Assembly (NCBI RefSeq): GCF_009866805.1 | Contig: NZ_SIZW01000039.1 | Location: forward strand, 62,001-126,000 | From: Schauerella aestuarii | GTDB taxonomy: Bacteria; Pseudomonadota; Gammaproteobacteria; Burkholderiales; Burkholderiaceae_B | Direction: 5' to 3' | Length of the DNA: 64,000 nt | Shown here: positions 17,338-25,832 of the stretch, piece after piece | Layout: every line of letters begins with the position of its first letter | Position numbering within the stretch: the stretch's first letter is position 1 | Made by a program: the position numbers and the translations under genes | Notes under the pieces: model-generated | What the model was told of the DNA's origin: nothing | What the model saw: only the letters and a program-made list of their open reading frames with translations | The model's database searches: none

Positions 17338-18906
17338 ATGAAGAAGCTGCTCTTATCCACGCTTACCGCAGCGATGCTGGCCACCGCCGGCGCGGCCGGC
17401 GCCCAGACGCTGACGATCGGGTTTGCCGATCCCCTGTCGTCGCTCGACCCCCAACTCAACAACCATGCGGGCGACCGTTCGGTGGCGCTGCATTTCTGGG
17501 ATCTGCTGATCGAAAACAAGGACAACGCGCTGCAGCCGGGGCTTGCCTTGAGCTGGAAGCCGTTGGACAACAACACGTGGGAATTCAAGCTGCGCCCCAA
17601 CGTGAAGTGGCAGGATGGCCAGGCGTTTACCGCCGACGACCTGATCTACTCGTACACGCGCGCCAAAGCAGTGCCGGGCAGCGTGGCCACGTACGGCGGC
17701 TATCTGCGCACGATCGCGTCGATGAGCGCACCCGATCCGCTGACGCTGGTGGTGAAAACCACGGTGCCCAATCCCGACCTGCCGCTGAATCTGGCCTCGG
17801 TGCATGTGGTGAGCAAGCATGTGGGTGAGAAATCGACGACCGAGGACTACAACTCGGGCAAGGCGGTGATCGGCACCGGCCCGTACAAGTTCGTCTCGTA
17901 TACGCCGGGTGACCGCGTGGTGATGGAACGCTACGACGGTTACTGGGGCGCCAAGCAACCGTGGGAAAAGATCAACTATCGCTACATCAATCAGGCTGCA
18001 TCGCGCACGGCCGCCCTGCTCTCGGGCGACGTGGACGTGATCGATAAGGTGTCCGTTTCCGATCTGGCGCGCTTGAAAGAATCGCCCAACGTGAGCGTGT
18101 ATCCGTACGACGGCTTGCGCGTGATGCTGCTGCAACCGAGCTTCAACCCTGCACCCAATCAGTACATCACCGATAACGCCGGCAAGCCGCTCGAGAAGAA
18201 CCCGCTGCTGGACGTGCGCGTGCGTCGTGCGCTGAACCTGGCAATCAACCGCAAGGCGCTCACGGACCGCATTCTGCAGGGCGCGGCCACCGAGGCCAAT
18301 CAGTGGATGCCCAAGAACACCTTCGGCTACAACCCGCAGGTCACCGACATCCCCAACGATGTGGCCGAGGCCAAAAAGCTGTTGACCGAAGCCGGCTTTC
18401 CGGAGGGCTTCAAGCTCACTATGCACGCGCCCAACGATCGCTATCCGCAAGGCCCCGAAACGGCCCAGGCCGTGGCGCAATTCTGGACGCGGATCGGCGT
18501 GAAGACGCAAGTGGAAGTGGTGCCATGGGCCGTGTACTCAGGCCGTGCCAACAAGAACGAGTACGCCGTCAGCATGCTCGCCTGGGGTAACGGCACGGGC
18601 GAGGCCAGCTATGCCTTGGTGAACGTGCTCGCCACAGTAGATGCCAAGAAGGGATTGGGCGCTTCGAACTGGGGGCACTACAGCAACCCGGCGGTCGATC
18701 GTGCGTTGGAGCAGGCGACATCGGAATTCGACGTGCCCAAGCGCGAAGCGATCTTGCGTGAATCGGTGAAGGTCGTGTCTGACGACGTGGGCATTTTCCC
18801 GCTGTACCACTACCGCAATATCTGGGCCGCCAAGAAGGGCCTGATGGTCAAGCCGATGACGAGCGATCGCACGGCCGCCATGATGGTCACCAAGACCGAG
18901 AAGTAA
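17338..18906 (+). CDS. Dpp/Opp-type ABC substrate-binding protein
   Basis: 522 residues, family 5 solute-binding protein. The signal peptide ends around AAGAQ (residues 1-22). The mature protein starts with TLTIGFADPLSSLDPQLNNH and has the typical TWEFKLRPNVKWQDGQAF segment. It delivers its ligand to the two permeases just upstream. Position last in the ABC block, with AAGGA before the ATG, fits high expression of the binding protein. The ligand is not necessarily a peptide; this family also binds nickel, opines, sugars and other amides. A strong hairpin follows at 18916-18940. Confidence 0.93.
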   Translation: MKKLLLSTLTAAMLATAGAAGAQTLTIGFADPLSSLDPQLNNHAGDRSVALHFWDLLIENKDNALQPGLALSWKPLDNNTWEFKLRPNVKWQDGQAFTADDLIYSYTRAKAVPGSVATYGGYLRTIASMSAPDPLTLVVKTTVPNPDLPLNLASVHVVSKHVGEKSTTEDYNSGKAVIGTGPYKFVSYTPGDRVVMERYDGYWGAKQPWEKINYRYINQAASRTAALLSGDVDVIDKVSVSDLARLKESPNVSVYPYDGLRVMLLQPSFNPAPNQYITDNAGKPLEKNPLLDVRVRRALNLAINRKALTDRILQGAATEANQWMPKNTFGYNPQVTDIPNDVAEAKKLLTEAGFPEGFKLTMHAPNDRYPQGPETAQAVAQFWTRIGVKTQVEVVPWAVYSGRANKNEYAVSMLAWGNGTGEASYALVNVLATVDAKKGLGASNWGHYSNPAVDRALEQATSEFDVPKREAILRESVKVVSDDVGIFPLYHYRNIWAAKKGLMVKPMTSDRTAAMMVTKTEK

Positions 18907-18915
18907 ACCCCGATT

Positions 18916-18940
18916 GCCGCGGGGCGCCAAGCCTCGCGGC
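18916..18940 (+). terminator. 10-bp stem-loop after the binding-protein gene, no T-tract
   Basis: GCCGCGGGGC pairs with GCCTCGCGGC (9 Watson-Crick pairs and one G-U in RNA) around a GCCAA loop. It sits between the binding-protein stop and the BAAT-like start. There is no T-run, so it is more likely an mRNA-stabilising or partial-attenuation element than a full terminator, as often seen after binding-protein genes. Confidence 0.5.
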
Positions 18941-18953
18941 GTGTGGAGCAGCA

Positions 18954-20273
18954 ATGAGTGAAGTCATGTTGAGCATTACGCCCGCAGACGAGTTGATCGA
19001 TGTGCCGCGGCACATCGTGGTCTCGGGTGCCACGCCAGGCAGTACGGTGGCGATCACGGCGACCACGCTGCGCGCAGGCGGCGTGACGTGGCAAGCGCAC
19101 GCCACGTTCAAGGCCGATGCACAAGGCACGGTCGATCTCACGCGCGATGCGCCGATCGCCGGCGATTACGCGGGCGTGGCAGCGATGGGGCTGGTGTGGT
19201 CGCAAGCGCCGGTCGATTCGAAGAGCCGGGATTTCTTCGGCGAAACGCCGAGTGCGCCATTGACCACGACCGTTGCGGTGCAGGCGGATGGTGTCGTCAC
19301 CCAAGGCGCGTTCGTGCAGCGGTTGGCCGGCGAGGGTGTGACGCGCCGCGACGTGCGCGAAGATGGATTGGTCGGCACGTTATTCACGCCTGCCGGTCCG
19401 GGACCGCATCCGGCGGTCGTGGTGCTGAACGGTTCGGGCGGCGGTATCAACGAGCCGCGCGCGGCGCTGTATGCCTCGCGCGGTTATGCGGCATTGGCGC
19501 TCGGTTACTTCAAGGCGCCGGGGCTGTCGGACTACATTTCGAATACGCCCCTCGAGTATTTCAAAGCCGGTCTCGACTGGGTGCGCACGCACGTCAAACC
19601 CGCGCACGATTTCGTGGCGATCAGCGGCCAGTCACGCGGCGGTGAGCTGGTGCTGCTGTTGGGCGCCACATATCCGGAAGCGGTGTCTGCCGTGATCGCC
19701 TATGTGCCGGGCGCGGTGGTGCACAGCGGGCAGAACGCCGCCGATCCGGCCGTAGGCCGTGAAGGGCCGACGTGGCTGCTCGACGGCAAGCCGATCCCGC
19801 ATGTGTGGGAAAACAACCGCACCGCCACGTGGCAGCCGTTCGACGACGGCCCGGCCCCGCATCGGCATGAGCGCGCGATCCTGACCGCGCTGCAGGATCC
19901 GGAAGCCGTCGCACGCGCACGCATCCGCGTCGAGGCGATCAAGGGGCCGGTGATGTTGCTCTCGGCCACCGACGATGGCTCCTGGCCGTCCAGCCTGTAT
20001 TCGCAAATGGTGCGCGACAAGCTGGCGGAGGTGTCGCATCCCTACCCCGTATCGTGGCTCGACTACGAGAACGGCGGGCATTCGATTTTGTTTCCCTACC
20101 TGCCCACCACCCAGCTTGTGTATGCGCATCCGGTATCGGGCAAGATCAGCACCAGCGGCGGCAATCCCACCGATAACGCACGCGCCGACGCCGAATCGTG
20201 GGCCGGTGTGAAGCAGTTTCTCGACGACGCCGTGGCCGCAGCCGCGCGCGCTTCGCAATCTCAATCATCTTAA
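18954..20273 (+). CDS. BAAT/acyl-CoA thioesterase-like alpha/beta hydrolase
   Basis: 439 residues. The N-terminal ~130 residues form the immunoglobulin-like domain of bile-acid-CoA:amino-acid N-acyltransferase/acyl-CoA thioester hydrolases. The C-terminal part is the BAAT alpha/beta hydrolase domain, with oxyanion segment VVLNGSGGGINEPRAALYASRGYAALAL and nucleophile elbow GQSRGG with Ser227. Ser rather than Cys at the elbow favours hydrolysis (thioesterase/amidase) over amino-acid transfer. The C-terminal His is probably in NGGHSI. It lies inside the operon between importer and CMD genes. Confidence 0.82.
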   Translation: MSEVMLSITPADELIDVPRHIVVSGATPGSTVAITATTLRAGGVTWQAHATFKADAQGTVDLTRDAPIAGDYAGVAAMGLVWSQAPVDSKSRDFFGETPSAPLTTTVAVQADGVVTQGAFVQRLAGEGVTRRDVREDGLVGTLFTPAGPGPHPAVVVLNGSGGGINEPRAALYASRGYAALALGYFKAPGLSDYISNTPLEYFKAGLDWVRTHVKPAHDFVAISGQSRGGELVLLLGATYPEAVSAVIAYVPGAVVHSGQNAADPAVGREGPTWLLDGKPIPHVWENNRTATWQPFDDGPAPHRHERAILTALQDPEAVARARIRVEAIKGPVMLLSATDDGSWPSSLYSQMVRDKLAEVSHPYPVSWLDYENGGHSILFPYLPTTQLVYAHPVSGKISTSGGNPTDNARADAESWAGVKQFLDDAVAAAARASQSQSS

Positions 20274-20286
20274 GGACAACGCGACG

Positions 20287-20820
20287 ATGACGACTCCCGT
20301 GTATTCCCCTGCCGACGATCTGATCGATCGTATCGTTGGCATTCAGGCCGGCGACGCGTTGCATGCCGTGCGGCATCAGCGCGACAAAGTGGCCGTGGCC
20401 ACGCAAGGCAGCTACGACGCGTTGTTCGATCCGGCCCTGGCCGGCGTGTCGTTGACCGATCGTCTGCTGGTGGCGCTGTATGCGTGCGCCTTGACGCCCG
20501 CGTCCGAACTGGCCGAACACTATCGCACGCGCTTGAACGAACAAGGCGCGGATGCGGGCTTGATTGCGGCCGTCGAGAACGACAAGATCGATGGCGTGCC
20601 CGACACCGCCTTGCGCGCCATTCTGGCCTTTACCCGCACGCTGATCCTCGATCCGGTGAAAGGCGACAAGGCCGCGCTCGAGACATTGCCGGCGGCCGGC
20701 GTGAGCACACCCGACGTGGTGACGATTGCGCAATTGATTGCGTTTTTGTCGTATCAAGTGCGCCTGGTGGCCAGCCTGAAAGCCATGGCGGCCGCGCGTG
20801 CCCAAGGAGTTGCAGCATGA
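20287..20820 (+). CDS. CMD-domain protein (resembles the Avi_7170 family)
   Basis: 177 residues, all-helical, related to carboxymuconolactone decarboxylase/AhpD proteins. It lacks the redox CxxC of AhpD; the only obvious cysteine is in LLVALYACALTP. It is encoded directly before an AhpD-like protein that does have CxxC, overlapping it by 4 bases, so the two probably act as a pair. From memory this pair matches the TIGRFAM families named Avi_7170 and Avi_7169, found beside peptide-type ABC importers; this assignment was not checked. Confidence 0.75.
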   Translation: MTTPVYSPADDLIDRIVGIQAGDALHAVRHQRDKVAVATQGSYDALFDPALAGVSLTDRLLVALYACALTPASELAEHYRTRLNEQGADAGLIAAVENDKIDGVPDTALRAILAFTRTLILDPVKGDKAALETLPAAGVSTPDVVTIAQLIAFLSYQVRLVASLKAMAAARAQGVAA

Positions 20821-21404
20821 CCACCCTCATCAAATCGCATGGCTTTACCAACGAGTCGCTGGAGTGGGATGCCTGGCTCGATATCGTCGACATCGATGCG
20901 GCGACGCCTGAACAGATCGCCGTGCTGGAAGAAAGCCATCCCAAGGCGAAGGTTTCCGACTACTACCGCTTTCTGGTGCATCAGCCCGATATCCTGCGCC
21001 AGCGTTCGGCCGCGTTCAACGCCATCATGTACGCCCCGGGCGGCATGGCGCGCGCCGAGCGCGAACTGGGTGCGACGGTGACCTCGCGCATCAACGGCTG
21101 CGTGTATTGCGCGTCGGTGCACGCGCAGCGTTTCGAGCAATTGGCCAAGCGCACGGATGCGATCGAACAGGTGTTTGAAGATCCGCGCACGGCCGGCACC
21201 GATGCGCGCGAAAAGGCGATTGCGGCGTTCTCGGTGGCATTGACCGAGAAGCCGGGCGAGATTGCACCGGCAGATATCAAGGCGCTGGAAGCGGTGGGCT
21301 TGAACGAGGCCGAGATTCTCGATCTCGTGCACTCGGTTGCGATCTTCGCTTGGGCCAATCGCCTGATGCTGAATCTGGGCGAGCCGGTTTTTCCGGCGGC
21401 TTGA
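20817..21404 (+). CDS. AhpD-like alkylhydroperoxidase-domain protein (resembles the Avi_7169 family)
   Basis: 195 residues. The AhpD/CMD core with the catalytic pair Cys95-x-x-Cys98 and His102 (NGCVYCASVHAQ) is complete. Relatives reduce peroxides or catalyse proton transfer through the CxxC. It is the last gene of the operon that begins with LysR at 10705, translationally coupled to the CxxC-less partner upstream. It might protect the monooxygenase from peroxide or process an oxidised product. A hairpin follows before the convergent Bug gene. Confidence 0.82.
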   Translation: MTTLIKSHGFTNESLEWDAWLDIVDIDAATPEQIAVLEESHPKAKVSDYYRFLVHQPDILRQRSAAFNAIMYAPGGMARAERELGATVTSRINGCVYCASVHAQRFEQLAKRTDAIEQVFEDPRTAGTDAREKAIAAFSVALTEKPGEIAPADIKALEAVGLNEAEILDLVHSVAIFAWANRLMLNLGEPVFPAA

Positions 21405-21489
21405 AGTTGAAGGCTGCAGGGGCCCGCTCATCGGGAACCCGATCGGCGGGCAGATCGGCTGGATTGCTCGACGAACCGATCCGCAGACT

Positions 21490-21516
21490 GATCGGTGGAT
21501 CATCGGTCCACCGATC
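21490..21516. terminator. 10-bp stem-loop between convergent operons
   Basis: GATCGGTGGA and its exact reverse complement TCCACCGATC are separated by a 7-base loop. It lies in the 129-base gap between the AhpD-like gene and the convergent Bug gene, so it could end transcription from both sides. No T-tract is present, so its strength is uncertain. Confidence 0.5.
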
Positions 21517-21533
21517 GAGCGGCCCAACGGCGG

Positions 21534-22511
21534 TCAGCTACCGTCGACTTTGATGCCGACTTGTTTGACCACCGCTTCGTACTTCGCCAGATCCTCCCGG
21601 ATCTGCTGGCCGAATTCCTCAGGCGTGTTGCCTGAGGACACGATGCCCAAGCCGGCCAGGCGTTCGCGCGTGGCCGGGTCCATCACCACCGCGCGGATGC
21701 TTTCCTGGAGCTTGTGTGTGATGGGGGCGGGTGTGCCCTTCGGCGCCAGAATGCCGATCCACGAATTGACCTCGAAATCGGGCACGCCCGACTCTTCGAA
21801 CGTGGGCACATCGGGCAAGGACGCCAGGCGTTGTTTGCTCGATACGGCGAGCGCCCGTACCTGATCCTTCTGCACGAACGGATAGGCACCCGCGACGGCG
21901 GTGTAGAGCAGCGGGATGGTGCCGCCCACCACATCGGTCATGGCCTGGCCGCCGCCCTTATAGGGGATATGTTCGAGTTTGGCACCGGTGCGCAGCTTGA
22001 ACAATTCGCCACCCAGATGCGGCGTACTGCCGGTGCCTGCGCTGCCGTACGACACGCCATTCGGTTGGGCCTTGGAATACGCGATCAATTCCTGCAGCGT
22101 TTTGACCGGCACTTTGGGATTGGCGACCAGGATCAGCACGGCGTCGCCGATCTTGCTGACGGGCGTGAAGTCCTTGAGGGGATCGAAACCGATCTTCGTA
22201 TACACATGTGGGTTGATGACGATGGTGCCGTCAAAGCCCACGACCAGTGTGTAGCCATCGGGCTCGGCATTCACCACGGCTTGCGTGCCGATGTTGCCGG
22301 CCGCACCCGGGCGATTTTCGACCACCACCGTCTGGCCCAGGCGCTGGCCGAGTTTATCGGCCACGATGCGCGCGCCCGTGTCGGTGACGCCACCGGGCGC
22401 AAACGGCACGATGAGCCGAATGGGACGCGTTGGATAGTCGGCGCTGTGGGCGGCCGCGATGGGCAGGGCGCAGAGCGCGACGGCAATGAGGCGTGAAAGT
22501 AGGTGGGGCAT
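21534..22511 (-). CDS. Bug-family (TctC-like) periplasmic binding protein
   Basis: 325 residues. The signal peptide ends AAAHSA; the mature start YPTRPIRLIVPFAPGGVTDTGARI is the Bug signature. VENRPGAAGNIGT, YGSAGTGSTPHLGGELF and IPYKGGGQAMTDVVGG are further conserved blocks that line the carboxylate-binding pocket in this family. Bug proteins bind organic acids or amides for tripartite tricarboxylate transport, but no TctA/TctB membrane subunits occur in this window. It is the last gene of the sigma-54 operon and follows another Bug gene by 11 bases. Confidence 0.93.
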   Translation of the reverse strand: MPHLLSRLIAVALCALPIAAAHSADYPTRPIRLIVPFAPGGVTDTGARIVADKLGQRLGQTVVVENRPGAAGNIGTQAVVNAEPDGYTLVVGFDGTIVINPHVYTKIGFDPLKDFTPVSKIGDAVLILVANPKVPVKTLQELIAYSKAQPNGVSYGSAGTGSTPHLGGELFKLRTGAKLEHIPYKGGGQAMTDVVGGTIPLLYTAVAGAYPFVQKDQVRALAVSSKQRLASLPDVPTFEESGVPDFEVNSWIGILAPKGTPAPITHKLQESIRAVVMDPATRERLAGLGIVSSGNTPEEFGQQIREDLAKYEAVVKQVGIKVDGS

Positions 22512-22522
22512 GCGCGTCTCCT

Positions 22523-23512
22523 TTATTCTGCTTTGATGCCGCCGCGTTCGGCCACGGCCGCCCACTTGCGGGTTTCGTCGACGAGAAAGGCCTTGAAGGC
22601 CGCCGGTTCATCGACCACGATCTCGGCGCCCTGCTCCTGCATTTGCTTGACCACCGCAGGATCCTGGGTGACCTTCTTGATGTCGTCACGAATCTTCGCG
22701 ACCAAGGCGTCGGGCATGCCAGCCGGGCCGAGCAAGCCGTACCAGCTCAGTGATTTCACATCGCCCAATCCGGCTTCCTTGAACGTCATCGCATCGGGAA
22801 ACACCGCCGAGCGTTTGTCGTCGGCCACGCCCAGCACGCGCAGATTGCCCGACTGCACATGCGGCATGGCGGTAAGAACGCTTGTCACGCCCATGGGAAC
22901 GTGTCCGCCCATGATGTCGATCATCAACGGACCGCCGCCTTTGTATGGCACGCCCAGCGTTTTCAGGTTGCCGGCCTGGCGGATCATCTCGCCGGTAAGG
23001 CGCGTGTGCCCTTCGGAAAAGCCCAGCGGCATCTCCTGGGTGCGCGCGGCTGTGAGCGCGTCCTTGAGCGTGGGATACGGGCCTTTCGCGGCCGCCACCA
23101 GCACCATGGGGGAATCCGCGATGCGGGTGATGGGGGTGAAGGCCGTCGTGGTGTCGTACGGCATCGACTTCATCAGCACGGGGTTGATGGCGTGCGAGCC
23201 CACCACCAGCATCAGCGTGTGGCCATCGGGCGGCGATTTGGACACCATGCTCGACCCGATCACGCCGTTGGCGCCGCTGCGATTTTCCACCACCACCGAT
23301 TGGCCCCAAAGCGTGGAGAGCCGCTGAGCGATGTTGCGGCCGACGATGTCCGTTCCACCGCCAGCGGCGTAGGGCACTACGAGGATTACAGGCTTGTCGG
23401 GAAACTTGTTCAATGGCTCGGCGGCCATCGCGTGCGTCGCGATCGAAAGCGGTGCCAGCAGCGCGAAGGCGCCTGCCAGCAGGCCGCGGCGCGACCTCCC
23501 TAGCTTATTCAT
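22523..23512 (-). CDS. Bug-family (TctC-like) periplasmic binding protein
   Basis: 329 residues. A twin-Arg-like N-terminus (RSRRGLLAGAFALLAPLS) leads into a signal peptide ending HAMAA, so export through Tat is possible. Family blocks: KPVILVVPYAAGGGTDIVGR, VENRSGANGVIGSS, VPYKGGGPLMIDIMGG. It is third in the operon CoA-transferase, HMGL, Bug, Bug. Two binding proteins in one operon suggests two related ligands or a ligand and its analogue. Confidence 0.92.
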   Translation of the reverse strand: MNKLGRSRRGLLAGAFALLAPLSIATHAMAAEPLNKFPDKPVILVVPYAAGGGTDIVGRNIAQRLSTLWGQSVVVENRSGANGVIGSSMVSKSPPDGHTLMLVVGSHAINPVLMKSMPYDTTTAFTPITRIADSPMVLVAAAKGPYPTLKDALTAARTQEMPLGFSEGHTRLTGEMIRQAGNLKTLGVPYKGGGPLMIDIMGGHVPMGVTSVLTAMPHVQSGNLRVLGVADDKRSAVFPDAMTFKEAGLGDVKSLSWYGLLGPAGMPDALVAKIRDDIKKVTQDPAVVKQMQEQGAEIVVDEPAAFKAFLVDETRKWAAVAERGGIKAE

Positions 23513-23556
23513 GATGTTGTCTTCGTTATGGTTTTTTTAGGTGATGCGAACCGCTG

Positions 23557-24468
23557 TTATGAGGCGATCTTGCTGCGTTGTTTGCGTTGCCACGCGACCG
23601 AGCGTCCGCCGAGCGGGCGTTGCAGCGCGGTTTCCGCAAAATCGATGATGTCGAGCAGGCTGTCCAACGATATGCCGGTGGTGTAGCCGCTGGCTTCGGC
23701 CATGAGGACGAGGTCTTCTGTTGCCAGATTGCCGGCTGCACCCGGTGCGAACGGGCAGCCGCCGATGCCGCCCACGCTGGCGTCGAAACGCCGGATGCCT
23801 GCTTGCAGCGCAGCCCACGCATTGGCCACCGCCATGCCGCGCGTATCGTGAAAGTGCACGGCGAGACGATCGGCAGGCAGATCGCGCAGCAGCGCAGTCA
23901 GGCGCTCGCTGACCGCGCCGGGCGATGCAGAGCCGATGGTGTCGGCGATGACGATTTCCTGGGCGCCCGCCTCGGCCATGCGCGCCACGCACGTGTGTAC
24001 GGCATCGAGCGACGTCGGGCCTTCGAACGGACAGTCGAACGCCACCGCCACGTAGGCGCGGGTGCGCAAGCCCAGACGGATCGCTTCACGCACCGTTTGC
24101 TCGCTTACGTCGGTGGCCTGTGCCAGCCCCATGTTGATGTTCTTCAGGTTCATGATTTCGGTGGCCGAGAGCACGACGGCGATTTCTTCCGCGCCCGCGG
24201 CATGTGCGCGTTCGAGGCCTTTCATGTTGGGCACCAGCGCCGAGGCGCGCAGGCCTGGGTGCTGCGTGCGCACCCGCGGAATGAGCTCACCCGCATCCGC
24301 CATCTGCGGCACGGCTTTAGGCGACACGAAGCTGGTGGCTTCGATGCTTTCCACGCCGGCCGCCACGAGCCGATCGATCAGCGTGAGTTTGGTGTCCAGC
24401 CCCACCAGCACGGGTTGATTCTGCAGGCCGTCGCGCGGGGCGACGTCGGTGATGAAGAGACGTTCCAT
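23557..24468 (-). CDS. HMG-CoA lyase-like aldolase (HMGL family)
   Basis: 303 residues, TIM-barrel of the HMGL group. The N-terminal VAPRDGLQNQ carries the conserved Arg-Asp pair, ADTIGSASPG and HFHDTRGMAVANA provide metal ligands, and GGIGGCPFAPGAAGNLATED is the HMG-CoA lyase signature with the active-site Cys. It would cleave a 3-hydroxy-3-methylglutaryl-CoA-type thioester. The CoA-transferase just upstream could make that thioester, so together they form an activate-and-cleave pathway for a branched dicarboxylate. GGAG precedes the start. Confidence 0.9.
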   Translation of the reverse strand: MERLFITDVAPRDGLQNQPVLVGLDTKLTLIDRLVAAGVESIEATSFVSPKAVPQMADAGELIPRVRTQHPGLRASALVPNMKGLERAHAAGAEEIAVVLSATEIMNLKNINMGLAQATDVSEQTVREAIRLGLRTRAYVAVAFDCPFEGPTSLDAVHTCVARMAEAGAQEIVIADTIGSASPGAVSERLTALLRDLPADRLAVHFHDTRGMAVANAWAALQAGIRRFDASVGGIGGCPFAPGAAGNLATEDLVLMAEASGYTTGISLDSLLDIIDFAETALQRPLGGRSVAWQRKQRSKIAS

Positions 24469-24486
24469 GGTCGATCTCCTCTGGAT

Positions 24487-25680
24487 TCAGGCAATCACGC
24501 CGTCGCGGGTGAGCGCGGCGAGCTTGTCTTCGCTGTAACCCATGCCGGCAAGAATGCTGGCGGTGTGCGCGCCGAGCGCCGGTGGCGACGTGAACGTTTG
24601 CGTACGTTGCGCGGAAAGCTTGATGGGATTGCCCGGCATCTTCAGCGTTTCGCCATCGCCGAGATCCACGTCCACCACCATGTCGCGCGCCTGCACTTGG
24701 GTATCGCTCAATGCTTGATCGAACGTGTTCACCGGGCCGCACGGAATGCGTGCGGCGCGCAAACGTTCAAGCCAATAGGCGGTGGTTTCCTGCTGCAGCG
24801 CTTCCGAGATGATGGCGTCGATTTCCTTGCGCGCGGCAAAACGCACGGGTTGCTGTACATACTCGGGCTTCATCAGGCTGGGCACCTGTACGCACGCCAC
24901 GAAACGCTCCCAGAATGCGTCGCCGATGCAAGCGATGATGATGTAGCCGTCCTTGGTGGGAAAGCTGTTGTAGGGCACGTGAACGAAGTGGCTGTTGCCG
25001 ATGCCTTCGGGCACGATGCCCGACATCAAGTGCATCGTGGCCATGTAGTTCAAGAGCGAGATTTGCGCATCCAGCATCGAGATATCCACGTGCTGGCCGC
25101 AGCCGGTTTTCTCACGTTCGGCCAGGGCGGCCAGAACACCCATCGCGCCGAACAGGCCACCGCCCAGATCGCCCATCGGGATGCCGCTGCGCGTGGGGCC
25201 GGTTTCGGGCGTGCCGGTGATCGACATGCCGCCGCCCATTGCCTGCACGACCTGGTCGAAGGCGGGACGTTCGGTATCCGGACCCGTCTGGCCGAAGCCC
25301 GTGACCGAGCAGGTGACGATGCGCGGATTGATCTGCGAGAGGGCGGCGTAATCGATGCCCAGCCGCTTGGTGACGCCCACGCTGAAGTTGTCGAACACCA
25401 CATCGGCCTGGCGCACCAGATCCATGAACACTTCTCGGCCCGCCTCGCTCTTCAAGTCCACGCACACACTTTGCTTGTTGCGATTCAGCGTGAGGTAGTA
25501 GGCGCCCATGCCGTTGCGCGAATAGTCGGGGTCGTTTTCGAGCAGCCGGCGCGTGCCCTCACCCTTGCCGGGCGGCTCCACTTTGATCGTGCGTGCGCCC
25601 AGATCGGCCAGCAGCATGGTGCCGTACGGGCCCGACAACATGTGGGTAAGGTCGAGAACGGTGATGTGTTCGAGTGCCAA
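24487..25680 (-). CDS. Family III CoA-transferase (CaiB/BaiF type)
   Basis: 397 residues from a TTG start at 25680, chosen because AGGAG lies 8 bases upstream and the protein then begins at the usual place (MALEHITVLDLTHMLSGPYGTMLLADLGA). The frame continues upstream to an ATG at 25794, but that would place the sigma-54 promoter inside the gene. The catalytic Asp is in PAFDQVVQAMGG; NFSVGVTKRLGIDYAAL and GFGQTGP are further family III blocks. It transfers CoA between carboxylic acids. First gene of the sigma-54 operon. Confidence 0.88.
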   Translation of the reverse strand: MALEHITVLDLTHMLSGPYGTMLLADLGARTIKVEPPGKGEGTRRLLENDPDYSRNGMGAYYLTLNRNKQSVCVDLKSEAGREVFMDLVRQADVVFDNFSVGVTKRLGIDYAALSQINPRIVTCSVTGFGQTGPDTERPAFDQVVQAMGGGMSITGTPETGPTRSGIPMGDLGGGLFGAMGVLAALAEREKTGCGQHVDISMLDAQISLLNYMATMHLMSGIVPEGIGNSHFVHVPYNSFPTKDGYIIIACIGDAFWERFVACVQVPSLMKPEYVQQPVRFAARKEIDAIISEALQQETTAYWLERLRAARIPCGPVNTFDQALSDTQVQARDMVVDVDLGDGETLKMPGNPIKLSAQRTQTFTSPPALGAHTASILAGMGYSEDKLAALTRDGVIA

Positions 25681-25715
25681 AGCGCTGTCTCCTTGTTCGG
25701 TTTGAACAGCACTAT

Positions 25716-25731
25716 TGCAATATCGATGCCA
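25716..25731 (-). promoter_or_regulatory. Sigma-54 (-24/-12) promoter
   Basis: On the minus strand the bases read TGGCATCGATATTGCA, close to the consensus TGGCAC-N5-TTGCA. The invariant GG and GC are exactly 10 bases apart. The -12 GC lies at 25717-25718, about 37 bases before the TTG start of the CoA-transferase gene. A PrpR-type sigma-54 activator is encoded divergently 102 bases away. Both facts support a real promoter. Confidence 0.82.
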
Positions 25732-25832
25732 ATTTCGGATGAGATTCAACCCATTGAATACACTAGGAAAATTCTTGCGGTACAAATAATCCATGTTTCA
25801 TTTAATCCCAGTGCGACAATCGAAACGTCGCA

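Noticed and set aside
25681-25794. Upstream ATG start for the CoA-transferase (38 extra residues)
   Set aside because: The extra residues do not look like the family and the region contains the sigma-54 promoter; TTG 25680 has a good ribosome-binding site.
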